A stretch of DNA of 37,500 bases from Symbiodinium natans (GCA_905221605.1 CAJNDS010002171.1:220001-257500), one strand, 5' to 3'; shown: positions 16,163 through 24,700, counted from the first letter of the stretch. Numbers and translations are program-made. Notes: generated by a model not told the origin, from the letters alone.

Positions 16163-16308
16163 TTACATGGAGGTTCATGGTACTTATGAACCAACTATAA
16201 CAGTACTTATAACCCACTTTATAAGCCCCTTAAGTGCCCTAATATGGTTCTCAGTACCGTTATAAGTACAGTGGTAATTGGTTAATAAGTACCATGAACC
16301 TCCAAGTA
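16163..16308. mobile_element. MITE-like element family A, complete copy
   Basis: Ends are ACATGGAGGTTCATGGTACT at left and the complement of ACTTGGAGGTTCATGGTACT at right, nearly perfect over at least 23 bp. 146 bp, AT-rich interior with CTTATAA motifs. No ORF. Best-preserved copy of the family (others at 1 and 30558). Confidence 0.82.
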
Positions 16309-16509
16309 GACCCTGAAGCCTAAGCCCTAAACCCCAGACCTTAAACAAGCCGTTAAACCCGAAAACGCCCTGAGCCTTAGATCAAGCATCAAGCAACCCT
16401 AGCAAGGCTCAAAACCCTAAACTAAACCTGAAGTGCTGACCCCTAAACAAACCTGAAATCCTGCCCCCAAAGCCTTGAAGCCTAAACCCTAAACCCGAAA
16501 CCCCTGAAA

Positions 16510-16760
16510 GCCTAACACCCTAGAACCCTAGAACCCTAGAACCCTAGAACCCTAGAACCCTAGAACCCTAGAACCCTAGAACCCTAGAACCCTAGAACCC
16601 TAAAACCCTAAAACCCTAAAACCCTAAAACCCTAAAACCCTAAACCCTATAAAACCTAAACCCTATAAAACCTAAACCCTGTAAAACCTAAACCCTAAAG
16701 CCTAGACCCTAAACCCTAAACCCTAAACCCCAAACCCTAACCCCTACACCCTAGACCCTA
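16510..16760 (-). repeat. Octamer variant arrays CCCTAGAA, CCCTAAAA
   Basis: Ten CCCTAGAA units (16518-16597), about six CCCTAAAA units, then a 16-bp CCCTATAAAACCTAAA type unit three times, then CCCTAAA. Each variant is homogenised in its own block. Confidence 0.95.
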
Positions 16761-16831
16761 AACCCCGCCTGCTTCGACACCTCCACCAGCTCCTGGTGCC
16801 GGTCCTGGGTGGGCATGTCATTGGGATCCGG
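16751..16831 (-). pseudogene. Possible gene fragment between telomeric arrays
   Basis: 26 codons: PDPNDMPTQDRHQELVEVSK, then QAG and array-derived residues to TAG. Only about 62 bp of unique sequence, bounded exactly by CCCTAAA at left and TTTAGGG at right. Acidic/helical composition. Not recognised. Confidence 0.38.
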
Positions 16832-16925
16832 TTTAGGGTTTAGGGTTTAGGGTTTAGGGTTTAGGGTTTAGGGTTTAGGCTTTAGGGTTTAGGGTTTAGG
16901 GTTTAGGGTTTAGGATTTAGGCTTT
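16831..16925 (+). repeat. Interstitial TTTAGGG array, about 13 copies
   Basis: Near-perfect with CTTTAGG variants toward the end. Confidence 0.96.
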
Positions 16926-17002
16926 AGGGCGCCTCAAGTCCCACCCGACCTAAACTAGGGGGCCCCCTCAAAACCCTCTGAAAAATTACTGCTACATTTG
17001 CA

Positions 17003-17118
17003 TGTGATCCTTAGTTGTCCAGTACCTAGGGGTTTTAAAGGTTAACCTTTGGGAATATAAGGGGAATATATTAACCCAAAAAGGTTAAAGGTTAGCTACT
17101 CTACTACTAAGGATCTTG
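17003..17118. mobile_element. MITE-like element family D
   Basis: Outer inverted repeats GATCCTTAGT/ACTAAGGATC plus an inner palindromic pair around AAAGGTTAACCTTTGGG and CCCAAAAAGGTTAAAGGTTA. 116 bp, AT-rich, no ORF. Confidence 0.65.
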
Positions 17119-17232
17119 TTCAACCCAACAAAAGGGGCTACCCAGTAAAGTAGTTGCATTGGCGGGGGCTTGTGATAGTTTCGTGGTGGAGTGAAGTTTT
17201 GGGGGGCTTGGTAGCCCAGGAACTAAATTCTT

Positions 17233-17314
17233 AATGAGGACACCCTCTTTTTTGGTTGGTTACTTTTTACGGGAACCTATCGCCAAAGAGATTGTAACAG
17301 GCACCACTGGGCTA
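17233..17314 (+). mobile_element. MITE-like element family E, copy 1
   Basis: GAGGACACCCTCTTTTTTGG then TTGGTTACTTT, matching GGGCACCCTTTTTTTGGGG and TTGGCTACTTT at 36872-36940. Confidence 0.5.
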
Positions 17315-17409
17315 CCAAAGGCGGTGAGTTTTTGGGGGGGGGGGGGGAGCGTTTTGGGTTGAAGACCTGGAGAGTGCGGGCTGCAGGGAGAGAAGCCTCA
17401 GGCCGAGTT

Positions 17410-17490
17410 TTGGTTTAGGGTTTAGGGTTTAGGGTTCAGGGTTCAGGGTTTAGGGTTTCGGGTTTCAGGTTTAGGGTTTAGGGTTTCGGG
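17410..17490 (+). repeat. Interstitial TTTAGGG/TTCAGGG/TTTCGGG array
   Basis: About eleven mixed units. Confidence 0.93.
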
Positions 17491-17643
17491 AATCTGGGAG
17501 GGCCAGGGGGGGAAAAACGGGGGGAAGGGGCTTGGGTTGTGAAGGAGTCCTGGGGATGGTGGTGTTGCGGTAAGTCTCTAGTTTTTGGGTTAGGGTTTAG
17601 GTTTTCATGGGTTTCGGGCTACGGCTTTGGGAGATTTAGGGTT

Positions 17644-17748
17644 GGGACGCTCCCCCCTTATACTATCAGGTTTTTAAGCAGGGATTCTCATACCCCCTTT
17701 GATGATCCCTATTGAGGACTGTTCGTGGAAGGGGGAACCTCCCAAACT
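17644..17748 (+). mobile_element. MITE-like element family C
   Basis: GGGACGCTCCCCCCTTATAC at left and GGGGGAACCTCCC at right, with internal CCCTATTGAGGACTGTT shared exactly with the copy at 33968-34072. 105 bp, non-coding. Confidence 0.75.
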
Positions 17749-17755
17749 TGGGATC

Positions 17756-17840
17756 CTAAACCCTAAACCCTAAACCCTAAACCCTAAACCCTAAACCCTA
17801 AACCCTAAACCCTAAACCCTAAACCCTAAACCCTAAACCC
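17756..17840 (-). repeat. Perfect CCCTAAA array, 12 copies
   Basis: Twelve uninterrupted units; left boundary of the next module. Confidence 0.98.
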
Positions 17841-17919
17841 AGTAAGGGGGCGCCCGAGACTCCTCCAGGACGCGCCGCTGTTCGGGTGTGAAGTCGATGC
17901 GGTTCATGGCCTCATGGTT
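17833..17919 (-). pseudogene. Possible gene fragment beside a telomeric array
   Basis: NHEAMNRIDFTPEQRRVLEE, then SRAPPYWV and a TAG from the array. Helical, charged, very protein-like. Upstream a TGA (17920-17922) is preceded in the same frame by ANPAQP, so the piece may extend further if TGA is not a stop. Not recognised. Confidence 0.42.
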
Positions 17920-17940
17920 TCAAGGTTGAGCTGGGTTGGC

Positions 17941-18120
17941 CTTTATAAACCCTTTGAAACATGTGTATATATATATATATATATCCCTTATAAACCCCCA
18001 AAAAGGAAAAGGTAAAGTTTCCCAAAACCAACCTAGCTAGGTTCCCTTGTCGGTTCTTCAACAAGGGCACCCCTTTTCGTTCCTAGGGTAGGATTCCATA
18101 TGTTGGGCCTACTAAGAACA
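17941..18120. other. AT-rich stretch with (TA)n and a palindrome
   Basis: (TA)9 at 17966-17984 and the perfect 14-bp palindrome AACCTAGCTAGGTT at 18030-18043. TTATAAACC occurs on both sides of the TA run. Possibly an eroded MITE-like element; no gene seen. Confidence 0.5.
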
Positions 18121-18159
18121 AGGAGTTTGGGGTGGGGTTTAGGGTCTTGGGTTTTGGGT

Positions 18160-18446
18160 TTAGGGGTTTAGGGGTTTAGGGGTTTAGGGTTTAGGGTTTA
18201 GGGTTTAGGGTTTAGGGTTTAGGGTTTAGGGTTTAGGGTTTAGGGTTTAGGGTTTAGGGTTTAGGGTTTAGGGTTTAGGGTTTAGGGTTTAGGGTTTAGG
18301 GTTTAGGGTTTAGGGTTTAGGGTTTAGGGTTTAGGGTTTAGGGTTTAGGGTTTAGGGTTTAGGGTTTAGGGTTTAGGGTTTAGGGTTTAGGGTTTAGGGT
18401 TTAGGGTTTAGGGTTTAGGGTTTAGGGTTTAGGGTTTAGGGTTTAG
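18160..18446 (+). repeat. Longest perfect TTTAGGG array, about 38 copies
   Basis: Three TTTAGGGG octamers lead into roughly 263 bp of uninterrupted TTTAGGG. The least mutated array in the window, so probably the youngest or an actively maintained one. Confidence 0.98.
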
Positions 18447-18824
18447 GGGGCTTGGCCAAGGACTGGGGGCTTAGGGTTCGCCGGGCGGCTCAGGGATTGG
18501 ATTTTTGGTTCAAAAGCTAGGGTTCAGGGTTCAGAGTTTAGGGTTTACAGCTTAGGTTTTAGGTTTTATAGGGTTTAGGGTTGTTCGCTTGACTTTTATA
18601 CCTACTCTGCGGCAAGCATCCGCGACCCTACGCCCTAAACCCCCAAACTTAGACCTCAAACCCCCAAGCCCCAAAACCCCGACCCCCCGTAAAGCCCGAT
18701 GCTAGAAGTCAATGCTCCACTGAAGCCACCACACCCGGCATCCCAGCAGGAACAAGACAAGTCCGGCTGCCCCCCCCATCCTCGCACTGCCAAGTACAAC
18801 CCTGATTACCGAAGGGTAATTAAG

Positions 18825-18995
18825 TCACCACCGTCGACGGCGCGCATACAAGTCACTGGCGTGCTGCAGCAGTTGACCCTGCGCGTGGACCTGGCTTGTC
18901 AGCATCTGCAGCTGTGCAGACAACACCTCCACATCGATGTCATCCGGATCCAGGCAGGGCGCTGTAGCCTGCATCCACCTCCTCGTGGTGGTACT
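18825..18995 (-). CDS. Unrecognised ORF, likely helical
   Basis: 57 codons open (ATG at 18974 gives 49 residues). Key stretch LDPDDIDVEVLSAQLQMLTS, then QVHAQGQLLQHASDLYARRR-RW, a Leu/Gln-rich heptad-like helix with a basic end, then TGA. The same frame continues on both sides of its TGA stops: EAVERKFGACWGAADLSAPA upstream and LNYPSVIRVVLGSARMGGQP downstream, with no TAA or TAG from about 19067 to 18650. The plus strand has a competing 121-codon Pro/Gln-rich frame (18699-19064). Not recognised. Confidence 0.4.
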   Translation of the reverse strand, partial: STTTRRWMQATAPCLDPDDIDVEVLSAQLQMLTSQVHAQGQLLQHASDLYARRRRW

Positions 18996-19069
18996 TCATC
19001 AGGCAGGCGCAGACAAATCAGCAGCCCCCCAACATGCCCCAAATTTCCTCTCCACAGCCTCTAGGGCTT

Positions 19070-19140
19070 AGGGCTGAGGGTTTAGGGTTTGGGGTTTAGG
19101 GTTTAGGGTTTAGGGTTCAGGGCTTAGGGTTTAGGGTTTA
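19070..19140 (+). repeat. Interstitial TTTAGGG array
   Basis: About ten units with TTTGGGG, TTCAGGG and CTTAGGG variants. Confidence 0.95.
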
Positions 19141-19240
19141 GGGATGTTCCCCCTTTTTCTGGCAGTTCTTTATTGGGACTATACTAGGGGGTACTACAAT
19201 CCCTTTTCTAAGCACTGTTAGTATACGGGGGAACATCCAA
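19141..19240 (+). mobile_element. MITE-like element family C
   Basis: GGGATGTTCCCCCTTTTTCT at left, complementary GGGGGAACATCC at right, and the internal CACTGTTAGTATA motif. Directly abuts a TTTAGGG array. 100 bp, non-coding. Confidence 0.8.
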
Positions 19241-19320
19241 GTTTAGGGTCTCAACACGCTCAGCCCGGAATCCCCTCTGCACCAGCCACGAAAACCGAAC
19301 AGAAAGAAGCCCCCAACCCC

Positions 19321-20060
19321 TCCCCGACACCCCTAAACTCCAAACCCCCAAACCCCTAAAACCCCTAAACCCTCACCCTGAGCCCTGCACCAAAAACACT
19401 ACAAAAGAGACCCGACGCTCTGCACCTCAAGGGTCGAAGCCGCGACCAGCACACCCTAAAGCCTGAACTCTAAACCCTACAAAGCGCAAACCCTATAAGC
19501 CCTAATTCTGATCCCCAAACCCCAAACCCTCAAAACCCCCAAAACCCCGAAAAACCTACAGCCCAAACCCACAAAACCCTAAACCCCCTGCAAAAAAAAA
19601 AAAACGAAAACCACAACAAAACCCCCCCAAAAAGCCCTAAACTCCATACCCTACCAGTGCCAAAAAAACACAAAAGCCCAAAAACCCAAAAACCCAAAAA
19701 CCCAAAAACCCAAAAACCCAAAAACCCAAAAACCCCAAAACCCCAAAACCCAAAAGCCCAAAAACCCAAAACCCCCAAAACCCCAAAAAAACCCAAAACC
19801 CCAAAACCCCAAAACCCCAAAACCCCCAAACCCCAAAACCCTAAACCCCCAAACCCCAAACCCTAAACCCTAAACTCCCAAACCCCAAACCCTAAACCCC
19901 CAAACCCCAAACCCTAAACCCCAAACCCCAAAACCCTAAACCCCAAACCCTAAACCCTAAACCCTCAACCCCCAAACCCAAGCCCCAAACCCTAAACCCT
20001 AAACCCTAAACCCTAAACCCCCAAACCCCCAAACCCCCCAACCCTAAACCCTGAACCCCA
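19321..20060 (-). repeat. Long drifted C/A-rich array including CCCAAAAA units
   Basis: CCCTAAA mutated to CCCCAAA, CCCCCAAA and, at 19677-19735, about seven CCCAAAAA octamers. Reads KTQKPKNPKTPKP on the plus strand as a composition artefact. Clean CCCTAAA returns at 19995-20020. Confidence 0.93.
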
Positions 20061-20063
20061 AAA

Positions 20064-20150
20064 CAAGGCCTCGTCCACCTCCCGGCGTGTGAAAGCCGCC
20101 AGCGTCGCATCGGCGAAGGCCACAGCTTGAGTTGCCAGGATGCCTCTTTC
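20064..20150 (-). pseudogene. Possible gene fragment between telomeric arrays
   Basis: 29 codons: ERGILATQAVAFADATLAAF, then TRREVDEAL. Ala-rich amphipathic helix pattern. Open at both ends into the arrays. One of the most protein-like fragments; not recognised. Confidence 0.42.
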
Positions 20151-20408
20151 GGGTTTAGGGTTTAGGGCTTGGGGTTTAGGGTTTAGGGTTTAGGGCTTGG
20201 GGTTTAGGGTTTAGGGTTTAGGGTTTCGGGTTTAGGGTTTAGGGCTTAGAGGATGCCTCTCTAGGATGGCCCTTCAAACCCTTTGAAACAATTTTTCCTA
20301 CGTATGATCCTCTTAAACCCAAGGGTTTAGGGTTTAGGGTTTAGGGTGTAGGGTTTAGGGTGTAGGGTTTAGGGTTTCGGGTTTAGGGTTTAGGGTTTCG
20401 GGTTTAGG
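20150..20408 (+). repeat. TTTAGGG arrays with TTTCGGG, CTTGGGG and TGTAGGG variants
   Basis: Blocks at 20152-20250 and 20320-20408 separated by about 70 bp containing CCCTTTGAAACAA, which also occurs (CCCTTTGAAACAT) at 17951. Confidence 0.93.
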
Positions 20409-20538
20409 GGCAAATGTAGAATATCCCACGGCCTACACCCGACAGTGAAAGTCATGCCTTATGTTGGGGCGAAGGCCTAAGCCCTAGAAAAGCCGCAGGC
20501 GACAAGTCAGGTCACAAAAGTCGGACCTTACTCCCGCA

Positions 20539-20606
20539 GGGTTTAGGGTTTAGGGTTTAGGGTTTAGGGTTTAGGGTTTAGGGTTTAGGGTTTAGGGTTT
20601 AGGGTT
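20539..20606 (+). repeat. Perfect TTTAGGG array, about 10 copies
   Basis: Uninterrupted units ending in TTGTTTAGGG. Confidence 0.97.
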
Positions 20607-20732
20607 GTTTAGGGTTAGCGTGAAAAGATTTCCAACACAAGAGTCCCAAATGTCTGAACCCCCATGGCACCGCAGCTGTAGAGAAGCCATTTTGGGGGCT
20701 TCGCTGCACGCAAAAAAAACAAGAAACACCAT
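20592..20732 (-). pseudogene. Possible exon with acceptor-like tract
   Basis: Minus frame of 46 codons from ATG at 20732. Inside it TTCTTGTTTTTTTTGCGTGC-AG is a strong pyrimidine tract plus AG, and the sequence after it reads EAPKMASLQLRCHGGSDIWD-SCVGNLFTL. More likely an exon preceded by an intron end than one continuous ORF. A 60-codon plus frame (20605-20787) competes. Confidence 0.33.
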
Positions 20733-20887
20733 GCTACCGCGAGATTTCTCCAACTTATGTGTTAGGGTGTTAGGGTGGAGGCGTTAGGATTTAGGTCTCT
20801 GTCTTCTTTCTGGTCAGACGATTGAGGCCAAGGTTTATGGTTTCAGAGATTTGGGCTGAAAGTTATAATGCAGAACCCCAGGTAACC

Positions 20888-21073
20888 TCACGCAAGGAGT
20901 GTTCGTTCTTCTTTCCCCTTCACTTCTTGCTCTTCAGGCTCTTGAGAACGTCTGCCTTTCAGACGAATCTCTGTCGCGCAGTCTTTAACCACGCTTCTAG
21001 CCATCCCCGACGAGCCTTCGCCGAAGCGAAGTCTTCTTTGTTGTGATGCGACTTCAATTGGCCGCTGTGTCAC
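20888..21073 (-). CDS. Unrecognised Glu/Arg-rich ORF
   Basis: 61 codons with no ATG at the front (open further upstream): QRPIEVASQQRRLRFGEGSS, then GMARSVVKDCATEIRLKGRR, ending SQEPEEQEVKGKEERTLLA. Highly charged C-terminal part. It abuts the MITE-like element at 21075, which may have cut off its 5' part. A 74-codon plus frame competes. Not recognised. Confidence 0.38.
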   Translation of the reverse strand: MTQRPIEVASQQRRLRFGEGSSGMARSVVKDCATEIRLKGRRSQEPEEQEVKGKEERTLLA

Positions 21074-21074
21074 G

Positions 21075-21185
21075 TTAAACTTACTTCTCCAATAACCAAA
21101 GGGAAAAAAAGGTTAAACTTTATTATTCCTACTAAATACGGAAACCCAACAAGTTTAAAGTCTAACTATTGAATAAGTAAGCAAA
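21075..21185. mobile_element. MITE-like element family G
   Basis: Inverted ends TTAAACTTACTTCTCCAATA and complement of TTTGCTTACTTATTCAATAG. Inner pair AAGGTTAAACTTTA / AAGTTTAAAGTC. 111 bp, AT-rich, no ORF. Single copy here. Confidence 0.68.
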
Positions 21186-21239
21186 TGATGTCTACTCTTT
21201 TTGTATGTCTACGTTTCAAAACATGTCATAAACCCCTTG

Positions 21240-21341
21240 CTACCGCAACAAGGCCGACTTCCTGGCAAGCTTCCCCCCAGTGATTGCAGTCACCTCAACA
21301 AAACAAGGGCAGACTTCCACTTTTGGGATCTGGGTTCTAGC
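21240..21341 (-). pseudogene. Possible gene fragment
   Basis: 33 codons: ARTQIPKVEVCPCFVEVTAI, then TGGKLARKSALLR and TAG in unique sequence. Beta-strand-like alternation in the first half. Not recognised. Confidence 0.38.
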
Positions 21342-21380
21342 CCTAAGCCCTAAGCCCTAAACCCTAAACCCAAAACCCAA
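21335..21380 (-). repeat. Short CCCTAAG/CCCTAAA array
   Basis: About six units, the left ones CCCTAAG. Confidence 0.92.
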
Positions 21381-21491
21381 CGGCCTACAACCATTCTTAC
21401 TCCGTCTCACCGATGCATGCGGGGACCCATTCTGCAACTGGCCTGCCAGGGTCGCAAACGCGCGCTGCAGCTGCAACATCACCTTGAAAGT
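21381..21491 (-). pseudogene. Possible gene fragment between telomeric arrays
   Basis: 37 codons: FKVMLQLQRAFATLAGQLQN, then GSPHASVRRSKNGCRP. Helical with heptad-like hydrophobics. The plus strand is also open. Not recognised. Confidence 0.35.
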
Positions 21492-21494
21492 TAA

Positions 21495-21717
21495 GGGTTT
21501 AGGGTTTAGGGTTTAGGGTTTAGGCTTTAGGGTTTAGGGTTTAGGGTTTAACCCTAAACCCTAAACCCTAAACCCTAAAGCCTAAAGCCTAAAGCTTAAA
21601 GCCTACACCCTAAACCCTAAACCCTAAACCCTAAACCCTAAACCCTAAACCCTAAACCCTAAACCCTAAACCCTAAACCCTAAACCCTAAACCCTAACCC
21701 TAAACCCTAAACCCTAC
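21495..21717. repeat. Head-to-head telomeric array, direct fusion at 21549
   Basis: About eight TTTAGGG units (one CTTTAGGG), then GGGTTTAACCC, then about 23 CCCTAAA units with three CCTAAAG variants. The G-to-C switch has no intervening sequence, as in a chromosome-end fusion site. Shared CTTTAGG / CCTAAAG variants on both sides at similar distance make it partly palindromic. Confidence 0.95.
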
Positions 21718-21724
21718 ACCACAG

Positions 21725-21829
21725 CTACTTATCACAGCTCCGAGCTCGGCCTGCTTCCACAAAAGCTGGGCCACCGACTGGCGACACAGAACCCACATCC
21801 TTCGGCTCGAACACGCGATCCTGTGCTGC
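21725..21829 (-). pseudogene. Possible gene fragment between telomeric arrays
   Basis: 34 codons: AAQDRVFEPKDVGSVSPVGG, then PAFVEAGRARSCDK and TAG in unique sequence. A TGA at 21830 precedes it. Well-mixed composition; not recognised. Confidence 0.4.
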
Positions 21830-21833
21830 TCAG

Positions 21834-21906
21834 GGTTTAGGGTTTAGGATTTGGGGTTTAGGTTTTAGGGTTTAGGGTTTGGGGTTCAGGGTTTAGGGTT
21901 CAGGGT
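21834..21906 (+). repeat. Interstitial TTTAGGG/TTCAGGG array
   Basis: About ten units, degenerate. Confidence 0.93.
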
Positions 21907-22260
21907 TCAGTGTCGGGAGGGGGAGGAGCAAAATTCAGCGGTTCCCCATGCCAGCGCAGCTCGAAGGCCTAGCAGGTTCAGTGCTTCTAGGCCCACCCCT
22001 GAATCCGACCTTTGGAGGATCTCCTACGCTCTCCGCCCTACAGGGCCGCATGGGGGGCTTCGGGCCTTTAGGGTTCTGGAGCGCACCCTCAGCCCAAAAA
22101 ACCACTCAAGCCTAAACAGAAACCCTTCCCCCCCCAACCCCCCCCCCCTCCCCAAATGTGCCTGAAGTGGCCGCGGCAGGCCTGCGACTCAGGGGTCTTG
22201 GGGCTTCATTGGGGCCCTTAAGGGCCTCAAGGGTTTGGGGGTTGAATACCCTAAGCCCTT
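21907..22260. other. Stretch without identifiable gene
   Basis: GC-rich unique sequence with a C-run near 22130-22152. I see no convincing ORF or repeat family member. Confidence 0.35.
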
Positions 22261-22309
22261 GTCTCAAAGACAACTACACAAGGCCCAATGAAGGATCTTG
22301 CTCCTCCAT

Positions 22310-22507
22310 TCATCCGGCTTTGTGAAACGCATCTTGCTGTTGTGTTTTTCTCGGGAGTGCAGCTTGTATGTTGTCAGGCTTACGCGCTTGCACCGCGTGC
22401 TGGCCCCCCATATATGGTGGCAGAGCTGGGTTCGGTGAAGGGCTACGCGCTTGAGCTGCCAAAAACTGACCCAACCCCAAACCCGAATTTGGGGACCCAA
22501 AATGCAC
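22310..22507 (-). CDS. Unrecognised ORF in a triply open stretch
   Basis: Minus frame: FLAAQARSPSPNPALPPYMG, then GQHAVQARKPDNIQAALPRK, ending TQQQDAFHKAG and TAG. The same bases are also open in a second minus frame (22264-22509, with HSREKHNSKMRFTKPDEWRS) and a plus frame (22288-22668). At most one is likely real; which one cannot be decided by eye. Confidence 0.27.
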   Translation of the reverse strand: MHFGSPNSGLGLGQFLAAQARSPSPNPALPPYMGGQHAVQARKPDNIQAALPRKTQQQDAFHKAG

Positions 22508-22719
22508 ACAACACCTTTGAAAGGGCCCTAACCCTAAACCCTAAACCCAAACCCTACAAGGATCACCAAGCATTCAGCCCCCGAAGGGTCACTGGAAAAA
22601 AACACAGTTGTCGCGGCCCTTTACAAAACGAGCAGCTGAAACTTAAGTATGATTTCGACAATGGCTGAGATTAACCTGATTTCTACCCTAAACGCGTCAA
22701 ACCCTGAATCACAAGCCCT

Positions 22720-22803
22720 AAACCCTAAACCCTAAACCCTAAACCCTAAACCCTAAACCCTAAACCCTAAACCCTGAACCCTGAACCCTAAACCCTAAAC
22801 CCT
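22720..22803 (-). repeat. CCCTAAA array, about 12 copies
   Basis: Perfect apart from two CCCTGAA units. Confidence 0.97.
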
Positions 22804-22808
22804 ACTTA

Positions 22809-22928
22809 CTATGTTCCCTGAGCCCTGAAGTCACAAGCCTGGCCTCCGCTGGGCCCACTCCGCCGAGCCATCTCCGCACTCACGCGGCGCCGGGCCTGAG
22901 GTTTTAGCTTGTGAGGCGTGCCAGGGAA
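22809..22928 (-). pseudogene. Possible exon fragment with splice-donor-like site
   Basis: 39 codons: PGTPHKLKPQARRRVSAEMA, then RRSGPSGGQACDFRAQGT and TAG. GTGAGT (complement of 22878-22883) after the RRR codons is a consensus donor. Basic; between two C-rich arrays. Not recognised. Confidence 0.37.
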
Positions 22929-23000
22929 CCCTAAACCCTAAACCCTAAACCCTAAACCCTAAACCCCAAACCCTAAACCCTAAACCCTAAACCCTAAAGA
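22926..23000 (-). repeat. CCCTAAA array, about 10 copies
   Basis: Near-perfect with one CCCCAAA; drifted units continue to about 23090. Confidence 0.96.
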
Positions 23001-23110
23001 AACTCAACCACCTAAATCCCAAAACCTTAAACCCAGAAACCCCTGAAGCCCTGAAGACCCTAAGCCCTGAACGTTAAAACCTGAACCCAAGCTTCCTCAA
23101 TAGCCACGCT

Positions 23111-23260
23111 TCACGGTGCCTCCGCCGATCGGCCGCTCCTGCCGCTGCTTTTGGCTTCGCCGGGCGCGCCCTTCCGAACGGCGAGGAGTTCAGAGTTTAC
23201 AGGCTCAAAAGGCTGTACGGCCTCTATAGGGGCTTTATGGGGTTTATTGAGATAGGTCTT
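23111..23260 (-). pseudogene. Possible gene fragment, C-terminal type
   Basis: 49 codons: KTYLNKPHKAPIEAVQPFEP, VNSELLAVRKGAPGEAKSSG, then RSGRSAEAP and TGA. After that TGA the same frame reads SVAIEEAWVQVLTFRA to a TAG. Coherent composition across the TGA. It overlaps the start of the plus frame at 23237. Not recognised. Confidence 0.38.
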
Positions 23261-23446
23261 TCAGGTTTAGATCGTCACAGATTTCAGAAACAAAAGCCCG
23301 GAAAACAGACGCACAACACGGAACTGTTGCAGATTTTCCCGCCTGCTGTGCGCCAGACCTTAAGGGCTCTTCGTCTTGAAGACCTCAGGATAAGTCCTAA
23401 ACCTCAAATTGAACCCGACACAAATTACCCATCCGAGGATCCCTAG
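23237..23446 (+). CDS. Unrecognised 69-residue ORF
   Basis: ATG-led: MGFIEIGLSGLDRHRFQKQK, PGKQTHNTELLQIFPPAVRQ, TLRALRLEDLRISPKPQIEP, then DTNYPSEDP and TAG. Basic first half, acidic/Pro end. Ends a few bases before CCCAAACC repeats. Not recognised. Confidence 0.35.
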   Translation: MGFIEIGLSGLDRHRFQKQKPGKQTHNTELLQIFPPAVRQTLRALRLEDLRISPKPQIEPDTNYPSEDP

Positions 23447-23454
23447 ACCCCAAA

Positions 23455-23592
23455 CCTCAAACCTCCTAGACCCCAAACCCTAAACCCTAAACCCCAAACC
23501 TCCGAAACCCTAAACCCTAAACCCTACACCCTAAACCCTAAACATCCCTAAACCCTAAACCCTAAACCCTAAACCCTAATCCCTAAACCACC
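23455..23592 (-). repeat. CCCTAAA array with CCCCAAA and CCTCCTAGA variants
   Basis: Clean runs at 23505-23535 and 23549-23580. Confidence 0.95.
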
Positions 23593-23599
23593 CTTGAGG

Positions 23600-23682
23600 T
23601 GCCTCCTTGCTTCCCGGCACAGGGGCTGGAGCACCGGGTGCAGGCGCCTGGGGCTTCGGGCTCTTCAGTTTCAGAGAGCCCT
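23600..23682 (-). pseudogene. Possible Pro/Ala-rich gene fragment
   Basis: Minus frame LKSPKPQAPAPGAPAPVPGS then KEAPQGW. A plus frame (LEVPPCFPAQGLEHRVQAPG) is equally open. Proline-rich linker type; strand uncertain. Confidence 0.25.
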
Positions 23683-23765
23683 AAACCCTAAACCCTACAC
23701 CCTAAACCCTAAACCCTACACCCTAAACCCTAAACCCTAAACCCTAAAACCGAAACCCTAAACCC
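23682..23765 (-). repeat. CCCTAAA/CCCTACA array
   Basis: About eleven units with every second or third one CCCTACA. Clean units recur at 23905-23955. Confidence 0.95.
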
Positions 23766-24034
23766 CAAAACTGCAGCGATTCCCTACTGACTTCTACAGT
23801 AAGCCCGAAACCCGAAATCCTTACCCTCAAACACCTAAACCCCTAACCTTTAAAAAACCTAAACGCCTTATAGCCCTTACCGTTACGAAGTTCCCTGAGT
23901 CCCTAAGCCCTAAACCCTAAACCCTAAACCCTGAACCCTAAACCCTAAACCCTGAACCATTAAGAAGCCCTAGAACCTGTAGCCCCTCGCCCACAGCGCA
24001 ACCGCCCGACTTTGGATTCTGGGTCCAGGAATTT

Positions 24035-24440
24035 GGGGTTGGGGGGTTGAGGGGGTTGAGGGTTTCGGGTTTAGGGTTCAGGGGTGTTGAGGTTGAGTGG
24101 GGGTTGAGGTTGAGTGGGGGTTGTGGGGTCGAGAGGTTCAGTTGAGGGGCATTTGAGATTCCCTACATGGTACCCAAACAGGGAGCTTAAACAAGTTGCT
24201 GGGCTTTAGGGTTTAGGATCTCGAATACATTCCTTGCGGGTGTTGAGGGGCTTGAGGATTTAGGGTTTAGGGTTAGGGTCTAGGGTTTAGGGTTTTAGGG
24301 TTTAGGGTTTAGGGTTTAGGGTTTAGGGTTTAGGGTTTAGGGTCTTAGGGTCTTGGGGTCTTAGGTTTTTAGGGTTTAGGGTTTGGGGTTCAGGGTTCAG
24401 GGTTTCGGGTTTAGGGTTTAGGGTTTGGGGTTTGGGGTTT
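24035..24440 (+). repeat. Degenerate G-rich telomeric block
   Basis: TTGAGGG/TTGAGTGGGGG variants (24040-24130), then TTTAGGG at 24255-24350 and TTTGGGG at 24420-24443. Confidence 0.92.
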
Positions 24441-24444
24441 GGGG

Positions 24445-24522
24445 TCGAGCCTTGCGATCTGGGACGAGGTCGGGTTCCGTGCGCGGCCTGGCCGGGCTGC
24501 GACTGTCTGGTTTAGGGTTTAG
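24445..24522 (+). pseudogene. Possible gene fragment between G-rich arrays
   Basis: SSLAIWDEVGFRARPGRAAT, then VW and array-derived residues to TAG. About 65 bp of unique sequence. Confidence 0.28.
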
Positions 24523-24529
24523 AGTTGTA

Positions 24530-24700
24530 GGGGTTAGGGATCTAGGGCTGAGGTTTAGGGTTTGGGGTTTGAGGTTTAGGGTTTGGGGTTTGGGGTTTAG
24601 GGTTTAGGGTTGAGGGTTTAGAGTTGTAGGGCTTCAGGATTTAGGGCTGAGGTTTATTTTAGGTGGAAGGGCTTAGGGCTGTACGGGCTTAGGGTTTAGG
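24530..24700 (+). repeat. Degenerate TTTAGGG/TTTGGGG block
   Basis: Mixed units; ORFs of GFRV type through it are repeat shadows. Confidence 0.88.

Noticed and set aside
19530-19866. GFWG-type minus ORF and PKTQKPKNPK-type plus ORF
   Set aside because: Pure translations of drifted CCCCAAA and CCCAAAAA repeats.
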